From Phaseolus vulgaris (lineage: Eukaryota; Streptophyta; Magnoliopsida; Fabales; Fabaceae), in NCBI RefSeq assembly GCF_000499845.2, contig NW_027174130.1:1-64000 (forward strand): a DNA stretch of 64,000 bases. Reading direction: 5' to 3'. A program made the position numbers and the translations under genes. This document shows, piece by piece, positions 19,198 through 31,188 of this stretch. The stretch's first letter is position 1; each line of letters begins with the position of its first letter. The notes beneath the pieces are model-generated. The model searched no databases and had not been told where the DNA came from. It saw nothing but the letters and a program-made list of their open reading frames with translations.

Positions 19198-22100
19198 TCA
19201 ACTGTAATATAACTTGAGGTGCGTGGCGTTCCAAGTGCGAGGAATCGCCCCTCCTTCCAATGTCTCTAAGCGGTAGGCGCCGTTCCCGAGCGCCTCGGTT
19301 ATTCTGAACGGTCCCGTCCACTTGGGCGACAACTTGTTCTCCATCTCGTACTGGTGGGCTTTCCTCATCACCAGGTCGCCTTCTCTAAACTGTCTCGGCA
19401 TCACCTTTGAGTTATATCTTCGTTCAATTCTTCTCTTCACCGCTTCAGCCTTCAATCTCGCCTCTTCCCTGACCTCATCCAGCAAATCCAGATTCAACCT
19501 TCTTTCCTCATTCGAGTCTTCCGCTACAAAGTTCTGGAATCTCGGCGAGCTCTCCTGGATTTCCACTGGAATCATTGCATCACACCCATAGACCAAGCTG
19601 AACGGGGTCTCATGGGTTCCTGACTGCTCAGTGGTGTGGTACGCCCAGACTATACGGGGTACCTCCTCAGCCCAGCTTCCTTTGGCTTTCTCTAGCCTTC
19701 TCTTCAAACCTCTCAGCAACACCCGATTAGCTGACTCTACTTGGCCATTTGTCTGAGGGTGCTCGACGGATGCAAACACTTGTTGAATCCCCACCCCTTC
19801 GCACAGCTTCTTCAATAAGTGGCTTGCAAACTGAGTCCCATTGTCCGACACCAGGCGCTTGGGCACACCAAACCGGCACACAATGTTCTTCCACACGAAA
19901 CCTTCGATCTTGTGTGCGGTGATCTGGGCCACTGGTTCTGCTTCGATCCACTTGATGAAATACTCAATCGCCACCACCAAGTACTTCATCTGCCTGATCG
20001 CAAGCGGGAAGGGTCCCAGGATGTCGATTCCCCAAGTATGAAACGGCCAAGGGCTGTAGATCGACTTCAACTCCTCGGGAGGCGCCTTGTGCCAATCGGC
20101 GTGCTGTTGGCATTGTTTGCAACACTGTGCGTACTTCTTGCAGTCTTCTCTCATCGATGGCCAGTAGTACCCTGCACGGAGAGTCCTCGCGGCCAGAGCT
20201 CGACCCCCGATGTGGCTTCCGCATATACCTTCATGGAGCTCTGCCATAATCCTCGTGCATTTCTCACCATGTACACATTCCAGGAGTGGGTGAGTGAACC
20301 CAAACCTGTACAACTCGCCATCGATCATTGTGTACTTGCTAGAATTTTTCTTTACCTTCCTAGCCTCTGTCGGATCCAGTGGGAGAAGGCCATCTGCCAG
20401 GCACCGCTTGTACTGTGTTATCCAGGTGTCTGGCTCATGGATAGCGCAGACCTGCGTCATGTTCACCTTCTCTCCTCGACATGCTCTAATTCTCGGCGAT
20501 CTCAAAGTTTCTTGCGTCAGGGACTTATGACTTCTCGCTGCTTGCTCCGTCGACTTGCTTATCTGAAGAACCAGGTGATCTGCCACAAATGCTCTCGGTG
20601 TCTTCAGAGTTTCTTGAATCACCGTCCTCTGCCTACCCCCCTTGCCTGAACTGGCGAGCTTAGCTAGCAAGTCAGCTCGGGCATTCTGCTCTCTGGGCAC
20701 ATGCACTACTTCAAAGGAGGCAAAGGAACTCTTCAATTCCTGCACATACTCCAGGTAAGCCGCCATTTGTGGATCTTTAGCCTGGAACTCGCCTGTTACT
20801 TGCCCTGTGACTAGCAGCGAGTCACTCTTAGCCATCAACACCCTGGCTCCCATCTCTTTGGCCAGCAAGATCCCGGCGATCAACGCCTCATATTCTGCTT
20901 GATTGTTACTGGCTTTGAAAGCAAACCTCAAAGATTGTTCAATCAGCACGCCGTTGGGTCCTTCCAAAATGACTCCAGCACCGCTACCCTGCTGGTTCGA
21001 CGATCCATCCACCGAGAGTACCCAACGGAAGTCGTCCCCTTCAACTCGTGTCGCCTCAGATGAGAGCTCGACCACGAAATCTGCGAAGATTTGCCCCTTG
21101 ATCGGGCCTCGGGGCTCATACTTAATATCAAACTCTGACAATTCTACTGCCCACTTCACCATCCTTCCCGCAACGTCAGGCTTCTTCAAGACCTTCTGGA
21201 TGGGCAGGTCAGTCATCACCAGAATCGTGAAGCTATGGAAGTAGTGGCGCAACCTCCTCGCCGAGAACACCACAGCCAGCGCAGCCTTCTCCAGGGCCTG
21301 ATATCTCGTTTCAGGGCCCTACAACACTTTACTAACGAAATAAATAGGCCTTTGAGCCTGATCTTGGTCTTGGGCGAGCATCGCACTCACCGCCCTCTCA
21401 GTTACAGCAAAATACAACCTGAGAGGGGTTCCCACTAGTGGTTTACACAAAACCGGCGGGCTCGCCAGATACTCCTTCAGCTTGACGAAGGCTTCCTCGC
21501 ACTCCTTCGTCCAAACAAACTTGTTATTCCTCCTCAAGCACTGAAAATAGGGATGACCCTTTTCTCCGCTAGCTGACACGAAGCGAGACAGGGCTGCCAT
21601 CCGACCTGTTAGCTGCTGAACTTCCTTCACCGTAGCTGGGCTCCTCATCGCCAAGATGGCGGCACACTTATCAGGGTTGACCTCTATGCCTCTTTCAGTC
21701 AAGAGGAAACCCAAAAACTTTCCAGCCTCCACGCCGAAAATGCATTTCTCTGGGTTCAGCTTCAACTTGAACTTGGCGATCGTCGTGAACAATTCCTCCA
21801 AGTCTGCAACGTGCTTGCTTTTTTCCGGCGAGGTCACGACCATGTCATCGACGTACGCTTGCACGTTCCTTCCCAGCATCGGTGCAAGTACTCGATCCAT
21901 CAACCTCTGGTACGTGGCCCCCGCGTTCTTCAGCCCAAATGGCATCACTTTGTAGCAGTAGCACGATTTCTCCGTCATGAAGTCAGTCTTCTCTTCATCC
22001 ATGGGATGCATCTTGATCTGATTATACCCCGAGAAGGCATCCAGGAAGCTCAACAACTTACACCCTGCAGCACTATCCACCAGGGAATCAATGCTTGGCA

Positions 22101-24635
22101 AAGGATATGAGTCCTTCGGACAAGCTTTATTCAGATCGGTGAAATCGACGCACATGCGCCATTTCCCATTACTCTTCTTCACCAGCACGACATTTGCCAG
22201 CCATTCAGGGTACTAGACTTCCCTGATGTGGCCTGCGGCGAGGAGTTTCTGTGTTTCGTCCCTAATCGCCTGCCTCCTCTCCTCGTTGAACTTTCTTCTT
22301 CTTTGTCGCACTGGTCTTACCAAGTTGTCCATCGCCAGATGATGGCACAAGAAGTCGGGATCGATCCCGGGCATGTCCGAAGCGGACCATGCAAACGCAT
22401 CCAGATGTCGTTCTATCACTTGGCGATCTGGTCCTGGAGCTCAACCTCCAAGGATCTTCCTAGCTTGAAGATCTTTCCCCCGATTTCTCTCTCGAGCCAC
22501 TGCTCGACGGGTTTTGGTCTGGTTTCTCTGGCGATCACCGCCCTGGCGATTCCCAGTTCTCTCGCTTCCTCAGGGCGATTCCTTGCATCTTCTTCCTCCA
22601 GACCGGCATTCCTCTCCCCTAGCTCAGCATCCACCATCTCCACGTCTCTTCCGGCGGCCTCTTCTATTTCCGTCGACCTGGGCTTCACACCGGGAGGCGG
22701 GGTGGTTGTTACGTAACTCACCAATCTTTTGTTTTTCAGGCTATTCTCATAGCACTTCTTCGCTTCTTTCTGATCGGATTTGATGGTGATCACCACCCCC
22801 TCCATAGATGGCAACTTCACCTTCATGTGCCGGGTCGACGGTATAGCGCCTATCCTGTTGAGCGTGGGTCTTCCCAACATGATGTTGTATGCTGAAGGAG
22901 CGTTTACAACAAGGTATTTGATTTTCTCCGTTCTTGAACCCGCCACATCTGTAAACGTTGTCCTCAATTCTATGTACCCCCTGACCTCCACCTGGTCACC
23001 AGCGAAACCATACAAACACCCCCCATAGGGCCTCAGCTGGTCAAGGGGCAGCTCCAACTGCGTGAAAGTCGGCCAGAACATCACGTCTGCCGAGCTTCCT
23101 TGGTCCACCAGAACCCTGTGGACCTTTCTTCCTGCAGTGATCAAAGAAATTACTATGGGATCATTGTCGTGAGGCACAACGTCCCGAAGATCCTGCTTGG
23201 TGAATGTAATATCCACTTCCGGCGAGTGGTCTTCAAACATATCCACCGTCATCACAGACTTCGCGTACCTGTTCCTCTGTGATGCGGTGCATCCACCACT
23301 TGAGAAACCTCCCGCAATGGTGTGGATTTCCCCGTGCGTAGGCATCTCGTGTTGCTGGGCTTCTCCACCTGCTGGTTGGGAGCTCGACGCGCCCCCCGTC
23401 CTTCTATCCAGCAAATAGTCATTTAGGAACCCGCTCTTAACCAGATCGTCGAGCTGGTATCCTAAAGCTAAACACGAATCCACGGTGTGGCCAAAACCCT
23501 GGTGAAACTCACACCAGGCGTCTGGCTTTGGTCCCAGCACCTTGTCGCCCACCTTCTCTGGCGCCTTCAACCTAGCGGATATATTGGGAATGGCGATCAG
23601 GTCCGCCAATCCCATGACAAACTTGTGCTTAGGCGGGCGATTGTATTCCCGGCGTGCTGGTTGCTGGCGTCCTTGGCCCCTGCCCTTGTTCTTCCTTGGA
23701 TCATAAGGATGGCGAGTCCTCTGATCCCTTCTGGCCGCCGCTGTCTCCAGCACCCTCTGTGGCTGGATCCTGGTCTGGGCGCGTGGCCTAGTGGGAGCCA
23801 CGCTTCCTCTCTTCTCGGCGACTTCGCTCTCGTCGGCGATGTGGGCCACCGCAAGTCGCCTAACCTCAGCAAACGTGGCGTGGTGGGCCCTGATCAATGC
23901 CTCGCAGAATGGTCCCGGCAGCACGCCCTTCTTAAATGCATAGACCAACATTTCTTCATCTTTAGCCGGCGATCTGACCATCTGCGCCCCAAAACGATTC
24001 AAGTAGTCCCTGAGGGACTCTCCTTGATACTGCCTTATATCAATCAGGTCGTAAGACACCCTGGGCGGTGCCTTATTCACGATGTACTGCTCGACGAAAA
24101 TCTTCGAGAACTGTTGGAAATTGGTAATGTGACCGTTAGGCAGGCTCACAAACCATTCCAGCGCCGTTCCCTGGAGCGTGCTCACGAACATCTTGCAATA
24201 CACGGCGTCTGATCCCCTTGACAGCATCATCTGCGTATAGAACGTGGTGAGATGAGCCTCTGGATCCTCCACGCCGGTAAAAACAGCCTTGACAGGTACC
24301 ACACTCGCAGGAATAGGCGTGTCAGTAATCGCCTGATCGAAAGGCATAGGAAAAACACGAGGTGGCGACGACGGCGCGACCTCTTCAGCAATAGAACGCC
24401 CTTGTTGCTCCTGAAGAGCTTGACGCAGCTCCTCAGTCACCTTGCTAAGCTCGTCATTCCTGGCCCGAGAGGCGGCCAGGTCCTCATGCATTCTCGCCTG
24501 TTCTATGCGCGAGGCTTCTACAGTTGCCTGCAACGAGCGCATAATCTCTACCATCTGCGCCATGGTCATGGCGGTGGCGCCTTCAGCAGCAACGGGCGCA
24601 ACTGGACTTGAACGGTTGCTTCTCATTTTTCTCAT
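19198..24635 (-). pseudogene. Gag-pol polyprotein of element D
   Basis: Starts at 24635 (MRKMRSNRSS) and is open through gag, the zinc knuckle variant (WCEFHQGFGHTVDSC), protease (VDQGSSADVMF) and the start of RT to 22416. A one-base loss near 22418 shifts frame. Stops at 22213-22215 (a Gln codon in C) and 21319-21321 (a Gln codon in C) follow. From 21273 to 19198 the RNase H, second RNase H and integrase are open to the natural end. The gag half is the best-preserved gag in the window: coiled-coil N-terminus, gag core at ~residues 105-230, then an Arg-rich tail. Full length would be ~1.8 thousand residues. Confidence 0.9.
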
Positions 24636-24671
24636 GAAACTTGGCGAATCACAGAATGCAGCGAACAACAC

Positions 24672-25066
24672 TTACTTCAGCTACGATCGATTCAGCGATC
24701 AATCGGTAAAAATTGCGCGAAACTCCGCAAGAAAACTCAAGAACACAGCGAACCTTCACAGAGACCTGCAACTCCACCAGAAACCACCGCTTCTCCCATG
24801 ACAAACCAAACGAGCCAAAGAACTCAAACTTCACCGAACAAATCTCGCGTAAACAGCAGAAAACTTCACTTCACCGAACAAATCTCGCGTAAACAGCAGA
24901 AAACCTCACTTCACCGAACAAAAACCTGAACGAACGGTGGAAAACGCGAAATCACCGAACAAATTTCAAACGAACAGCGAACAGTGGTTGCACCAGCACA
25001 CAACCACGCAGAAAAACGACGAAAACCTCCAAGAACTCACGCTGTGGATGGGAACAGGTTTTACAC
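24672..25066 (-). other. Leader of element D with 40-bp triplication
   Basis: No gene. A 40-bp unit (TCACCGAACAAATCTCGCGT start) is present at 24831 and 24871 and in part at 24911. The single-copy version is in the leader of C (near 8400), so it expanded in D or its parent. Confidence 0.6.
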
Positions 25067-25085
25067 GGCCCCACGGTGGGCGCCT
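25067..25085 (-). other. Primer binding site of element D
   Basis: The minus strand reads AGGCGCCCACCGTGGGGCC two bases inside the 5' LTR, identical in form to element C. Confidence 0.65.
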
Positions 25086-25087
25086 GA

Positions 25088-25908
25088 TGATCCTGCCTGT
25101 TGACCAGAACGTTGGAACCTGCCTCGTCAAACTTGGATCGACGTGCGCACCGCTTCAACCTCCGTCCTTCGTCAAGATCCACCTCAAGAACCTGCAAAAG
25201 AACAGAGCGGCGCCGCTGCGGCCGATCGCACTCCAACGCCCAAGTCAGTGACCGAACCACCAAATACTAAGAGCAATAACACTCAAGAACTCTCAAGGAA
25301 CCGTGCAATGTTCTCTCTCACAGTATGCTCAAGAACTCCCAAGCGTAAAGAGTACAATCTGAACGTGCGTACCTCAAGAGTTCGTTGGGGAACCCTTAAA
25401 TACCTGGTCACTTTCTCTCTCCTGGCAGTTACAGATCTGGACACGTGGCTCGCATCCAGTCGTACACGTGCCATCATCTGGAGCCTCCTTGACTTGGGCG
25501 CTGCTTCTGACTCTCTTTTGGCTAAGTTACTTATGCATGGTACTGCCCAGTGCATAGCTAACTTGGGAGTGCGATCTCTACTGAAATTGGCGAGTTAGGG
25601 TGCCTTCGTACACCTTCCCTGTGGTCTCGCCGGCCGCCTTCATAATTTGCACCACCTTCATCTCTGGCGATGTGCTTGCTCTGGCGATCTCCAATCACTT
25701 GGTCGCCTGAGTTTACATCTGGCGACTTCATCTTTAACCCGGTGATCGCCGGTTCTGGTATGCTGGAGATCGGAACACGCCAACTTAATAACTGGCGACT
25801 TCACGAGCCCCCCCGACTTCTTTCCTTTCTGCCAACCTGGCGTCTTGTCAACATGCCGATACTGTAGCTTGATGCCACGTCATCACTTCCGACTACCAGG
25901 ACGGTACA
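25088..25908 (-). repeat. 5' LTR of element D, family I
   Basis: 821 bp; plus strand from TGATCCTGCC to GGACGGTACA, followed by TSD CTTTC. Partner of 14320-14887. The TATA position reads TATTTAAG (minus strand), weaker than TATATAAG in the C LTRs. Confidence 0.92.
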
Positions 25909-25913
25909 CTTTC

Positions 25914-26460
25914 TAAAAAAGTTTCTAAGTCCCCATCGTTTTTCAGCGATTGGCGGCATCAGTTAAAGTTTAAAGTCCTCATCGTCTTTAGGCGATCGGA
26001 GGCACCAGTTAAAGACCTCAACGCCCTCGCGCGTCCTGAGGTGAGAAAGAGATAAAGACCTCCTCGTCGTCGAGCGAGTGCAGGCGAGTTAGAGTAAAAA
26101 GTCCTCAGTGCTGCCAGAGGGGAGAAGATGTAGCCTCTGGGGCAATGTAGAGGCACCAGCAAAAAGTCCTCAGTGCTTCCAGGGGAGAGAAGATGTAACC
26201 TCTGGGGCAATGTAGAGGCACCAGTGAAAAGTCCTCAGTGTTTCTAGGGGAGAGAAGATGTAGCCCCTGGGGCAATGTAGAGGCACGAGTTAAAGACCTT
26301 CTCGCCGATGAGCGAGTTCAGGCGAGTTAAAGACCTTCTCGCCGATGAGCGAGTTCAGGCGAGTTAAAGACCTTCTCGCCGCTGAGTGAGTTCAGGCGAG
26401 TTAAAGACCTTCTCGCCATCAAGCGAGTTCAGGCAAGATAAAATCCTTCTCGTCTCGAAC
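25914..26460. repeat. Minisatellite cluster, element C
   Basis: Element C resumes here after D. Three 65-bp units and about four 37-bp units, almost base for base as in B (3031-3540). Confidence 0.8.
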
Positions 26461-27078
26461 GAGTTCAGGTACGGTGTGGAGGGTGGAAGAAGTTTAAAGG
26501 ATAGCTAAGGTAGGTTCGAAGAAAACACTTAGCTATCCGGCTTACTGTTCTGAAGGTCAGGGGAGGTAGAGGAGGATCCGAAAGGCGCCTCTACCCCCAG
26601 ATGAGGGAATAATGACCAAGTTGTGAAGGTAAGAGGAAGCTGGTATCGCCAAGACTCTTTGGCAACCAGGAGAAATTCAAGCGATGGCAAGAAGCCAAGG
26701 CCCGTTTTGATAAGGCAGATCAGGAAAGCTATGTCCTAAGCTATTAGTTGGGTTGAAGCTCGTTATTTGGAAAGTGGTTTCGCGCTGAGGTTCGTTACCT
26801 CAAGGTTACAAGTTGTTAGAATGTTTATCGTTCGAAGGTTGATGGTTCGAAGCAGTTAAGTATACAATTGCGCTCGCGGAGTTGCTAAGTCAATTTCGTC
26901 TAAGAGATTTATACAAGGAAGATAAAGTTAACAAGAGAGATTATATAAAGGAGCAGGAAATGTCATAACACAGTGGCATCAATTCAAATTACATGTACCA
27001 AAGGGGGAAATATTTATTACAAGTAAATTGTGTAAGAGAGAGACAGATGAGTAAGTGATGGAGGGAAGCAGCAAGCAG
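26461..27078. other. Spacer after antisense gene, element C
   Basis: No gene. Near-identical to 3541-4159; likely 3' UTR of the antisense gene. Confidence 0.45.
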
Positions 27079-29960
27079 CTAGTCTTCAGAAGGAACGATC
27101 TTCCCATCCACCACTTCATTGTTTAGCGACACCATGGAGAGATCCAAGTCGGGGTACTGGCAGGCGAATTGTTCCAAGGCAGCGTCAAACCCAGCAGCGA
27201 GGATCTGGGCGGAGCTCAGCTCGAGCTCTTCAGTCTGCTTTTTGAGCCCCTCGGTCTGTTGCTCTAATTCTTCAGCTCGTTTCTTGAGTTCTTCAGTTGT
27301 TTCACGAGCTTGAAGGAGGTCTTCAGTAACCCTCTTGGATTCCGCCTGCGCCTGGGCCAGCTTTGCGGCGATCTTCTCGTTTTCCTCTTTGGCCTCGGCG
27401 AGTTTGGCCATGGTGTCATCTCTCTCCTTTTCAACTTTCCCCAAGAAGACCTCCCGATCCACTGACCTCTTCTCAAGGTTTTCTACCTTGGCTGCATCGG
27501 CTTTGATCGACGCTTCCAGGTCAGCTACCTTGAGACGGTAGGGGACCAGCTTGCTCTCCAGCTCGATCTTCTCTTGAGCTAAGAGGTGCACCCTATGGCG
27601 TAGGTCGGTGGCCTCCTTGCGCGCCATCCTCAGCTCGGTGCTCATAGCGTCCTCCACTCGCGAGTGGTCGATCTCTGCCAGCATGAGGTTGCAGGACAAC
27701 TTCTCCGCCTCAATCCTTATTAGGCGATTCTCCTCTTGGAGCACGGAGATGTCATCCTGGAGTTTCTTGCTGGAACTCTCCACAGCTTTTGATATGATGG
27801 AGGGGAGGTCCTCTGCCATCATCTTGAGTTTTGCTGAGAAGGGTTCCCACATCCCTTTAACCGCAAGGGGAAGGTGGGCAATCGCTGGTGGTGGAGGCGC
27901 TGAGGGAGCCTGGTGTTGGTTCTCACCACCACCTTCTTGAGTTGGTTGGTGAGTTGGAGCTTCTTGGCGTGGTGGTGACGAGGGGGACTCAGTGATGATG
28001 ATGGGTGAGTTGTGAGCACCTTCATCCCCACCTGCCGCAGCTTCGGCGATTGAGGCGGTTGAAGGAGGACCCCCTCCAGCAGATACAAATGGCGTGGAGG
28101 CGCTCGGGGGGTTCTCAATGAAGTTGGGCTCAGCAGCCTCAACCACGGGAAATGCAGCCGCCAAAGGAACTGCTTGAACCGGCGGTGTTGCAGTTGGGGG
28201 AGGAGGAGGTGTTGGAAGGGGAGCTGGTGGTGAGGACGGTGTTGATGTTGGAGGAGGAGGTGGAGCAGGTGGTGAAGAAGGCGCCACCCTTCTTCTTTTG
28301 GTGATATCTTCAGTTGCCTCATCGTCTTCTTCTTCATCCTCATGGACCACCTGAGGGATTTTCCTCTTTGGCTTCCTGAGGATGAGTTTCTTGCGCTATT
28401 GGGCGGGCAAGGCTTTTGGAGGGGCTGTACCTTGAGGGGCGATCTGCCCTGGGCAGCGGCGATCTCCACCACCGAGTTGGGCACAGTCTGGGAGCCCGAC
28501 GCCAACCCATGGGCCCGGGCGAGCGCCCTCAATTCAGCTAGTTTTCCTTTGCCCAGCATGAGATCTGCATAATACAAAGGTATACAGGTCAGCTCAAAGA
28601 CAAAGATAAACACATGAGTAAGTATGCAAGTGAAGCAAATAAGTGGTGCAGAAAACAAAGGCCAGGTCTATTACGCAACAGATAAGACACCCAGCAACAG
28701 ATAACAGAGGTGCAGCACGAGGCAATAACTTAGATATTAAGGTAAGTTCTAACCTATGCGGGCCTCGAGTTGGCCTTCGAAGAATTCGAAGGAGATAATC
28801 GCATAGGTGAGGAAGGTAATGTTGGCATCTGCCACGCTCTTCCAGAAGAGGCACAGATCTTTGTCCAAAGCGCCCATGTTGTCGGGGCTCCTTGGCTTTC
28901 TGAAGCTTCCCTTGGAGTCTTTATTTCCCTTGTTTACCCAGTACAAGGGAAAGCCGTCAAGCAGTGAGTCGTCCTGGTCTTTTTGGCGCACTTGGATGAA
29001 TTTTCCTTTCCAATCCTTGTAAGATTGCTGGAAGATAGAGAGGATCGACCTCCCAGCAATCCCGTTCAGACTCACCCAAAGGCGATCTCCTGGATGCTTA
29101 GCTTCCAAAAGGAAAAGGAAAATGTCCACTGACGCTGGCAGTCCCAGGTGTGCGCATACGATCTGGAACGCCCTGACAAACGCCCAGCTGTTGGGGTGAA
29201 GCTGGGCAGGGGCGATGTCGAGCTCAGTTAACAACTCTCGCTCGAAACGAGTAAAGGGAAGTCGGAGCTTCACCTTCTTGAAAAGCGTCGCGTAGAGGAA
29301 GCAGAACGACTCGCCGTTGCTCGCTTTGTCGTCAGCACAGATTGGCTCATCAGGATGGCAAGGCAGCACAGCCATTTTACTATCGTGCTCCTTGTGAAAT
29401 GAAAGGTCCGGCTGGTCCCCCTTCCTTAATCGGAGCACCGCCAGCGCGGAGTTTATTGAAGAAGTTTCTTTCAGCAGAGCCGAGCTGGCCCAGGGGTAAA
29501 GCTTCTTATAGTCTGGGGTAGGGATGGAGGCTCCTCCGGCAACCGGTGGAGTAGCCTGAGCCAGGTCGGGGCGAGAGGTTGCAGGCCTCTCAGCCTGGGA
29601 AGAGGGAGCACCAGGTGCTCGCGATGGGTTATGCGCTTGTGATGGGGGGTTTTGTGACGAAGGGGGAGGATTCGCGGTTATCTTTGTACGAACCATTGCG
29701 GGAACTGCAAAGGAAAAAGTAAAAGAGAGGTGAGCGAAGGTTGCAGAGGTTGATCTGATTGAGAATGAAAGACGAAAAACGAACGAACGAAAGTTCGTTG
29801 TGATGAAAGAAGTGGAAGGCGAAACCCCAAGTTGCGAAAAAGGGGAAGAAGAAGAAACAACCCACATCGTATGCACCAGGCAGTTAATGGATGATGCGAA
29901 TCGGTTAAAATGCAGCAAATATCAACAGAAGAAGTAAAGGGAGTACCTTTCGATGATCAG
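27079..29960 (-). pseudogene. Antisense aORF of element C, exon 2 intact, exon 3 frameshifted
   Basis: A non-coding exon ends at 29947; intron 1 is 29946-29705 (242 bp). Exon 2 is 29696-28754 with a normal ATG (MVRTKITANPPPSS), open for all 943 nt. Intron 2 is 28753-28565 (189 bp). Exon 3 is 28564-27079. Exon 2 holds a Pro/Ser-rich N-terminus (~60 residues), then LYPWASSALL, the core FKKVKLRLPFTRFERELL and the QLHPNSWAF region. In exon 3 one G is missing near 28436, a stop follows at 28396-28398, and six bases are missing in frame near 28305. The coiled coil is open again from 28350. This compact domain is Transposase_28-like (PF04195, annotated as putative gypsy-type transposon); role unknown. 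Confidence 0.85.
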
Positions 29961-30299
29961 ACGAACGCTGAAGGAAGTTGAGGATTCAGAAGGTTGAAGA
30001 GCATCGTAGGTTTTTGCAGAAGAAACTCAGAGCGTTTGAGAAGGCAAAGAGATGACGGAACAGTAGAAATGAAATGGGTTTAAGGGTTTTTCAAATGATT
30101 TTTGGAAACGTAAACGACAACTAAAGATAACCGTTGATGAAGCCACGTGTCAAGCGATTCGAAGAGTGTTTGGTGGAGCGTCAGGAAAGCAGAAAGTACA
30201 AACGCTTGGGATTCTGCGCCAACGCCACGTAGATCGGCATTGACGTGACTCCTTTAGTCTTTTCGTTGGACAAGTCTTCGCTTAAGACTTGGGGGCTTG

Positions 30300-31188
30300 T
30301 GTACCGCCCTGGTAGTCGGAAGTGATGACGTGGCATCAAGCTATTGCATAGGCGTGTTGGATGGAACACCTGGCTGGCATAAGGGAAGGAAGTCGGGGGC
30401 CTCGTGTAGTCGCCAGTTATTAAGTTGGCGTGCTCCGATCTCCAGCATACCTAAACCGGCGGTCATCGGGTTGAAGATGAAGTCGCCAGATGTGAATACA
30501 GGCGACCAAGTGATTAGAGATCGCCAAAACAAGCACATCGCCGAAGATGAAGTCAGATAGTCTTTCCCAGCTGGCCAGAGGATGAGCTCGGGAGATAGCT
30601 CACATGAGCATACACGGTGAAGCAAGAAGAGTAGATCATGAAGGCGGCCGGCGAGACTACAAGGAAGGTGTGTACGAAGGCACCCGAACTCGCCACCCAG
30701 AAGAGATCACGCTCCAAGGCAACTATGCACTGAGTTGTGTCATGCATAAGTAACTTAGCCAAAACCCTGAAGAGTAAGAAGTGGCGCCCAAGCCAAGGAT
30801 GCTCCAGATGGTGACACGTGTACAGCTGGATGCGAGCCACGTGTCCAGATGTGTAACTGTCAGGAGAGAGAAAGTGCCCAGGTATATAAGAGTTTCCAAC
30901 GAACTTTGAGACACGCACGTTTAGATTGTTTCTTTACGCTTGCGAGTCTTGAGTACGCTGAGAGAGAACTTTTGCACGGTTCCTTAGAGTTCTTGAGTTT
31001 TTCTCTTAGTATTTGGTGGTTCAGTCGCTGACTTGGGCGTCGGAGCGTGATCGGCCGCAGCGGCGTCGTTCTGTCTTTTGCAGGTTCTTGAGGTGAATCG
31101 CGGTGAAGGACGGAGGCTAACACGGCGCAGAAGTCGATCCAGGTTTGACGAGGCAAGGCTCCAGCGTTTTGGTCAACAGGCAGGATCA
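30300..31188 (+). repeat. 3' LTR of element C, family I
   Basis: 889 bp, TGTACCGCC to GGCAGGATCA, preceded by the hairpin/G-run (30271-30299). Six differences from 7388-8276. The following base starts unrelated older sequence. Confidence 0.92.

Larger units (their letters stand above)
14320..25908 (-). mobile_element. Element D: nested Tat-like LTR retrotransposon
   Basis: 11.6-kb element inserted in C in opposite orientation, bounded by CTTTC duplications. 5' LTR 25088-25908, PBS 25067-25085, gag-pol 24635-19198, post-pol block, minisatellites, antisense gene 15485-17689, PPT-like motif 14916-14888, 3' LTR 14320-14887. Aligned LTR parts differ at 11 of ~542 positions plus one indel by my count, about 2%. 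Gag-pol and the antisense start are mutated. Confidence 0.93.
7388..31188 (+). mobile_element. Element C: Tat-like LTR retrotransposon, split by nested element D
   Basis: 5' LTR 7388-8276, PBS 8279-8295, gag from 8646, pol to 14112, post-pol block to 14319, then (after D) minisatellites, antisense gene and 3' LTR 30300-31188. Without D it is about 12.2 kb. Right flank GCCGT and left flank GCTTG do not form a target-site duplication, as expected if the left LTR is shared with B. Pol is the best preserved in the window; gag and the antisense gene are broken. Confidence 0.85.

Noticed and set aside
19819..20649. Plus-strand ORF of 276 codons opposite integrase of D
   Set aside because: It is an antisense shadow of conserved pol; similar shadows exist opposite pol in C and G.
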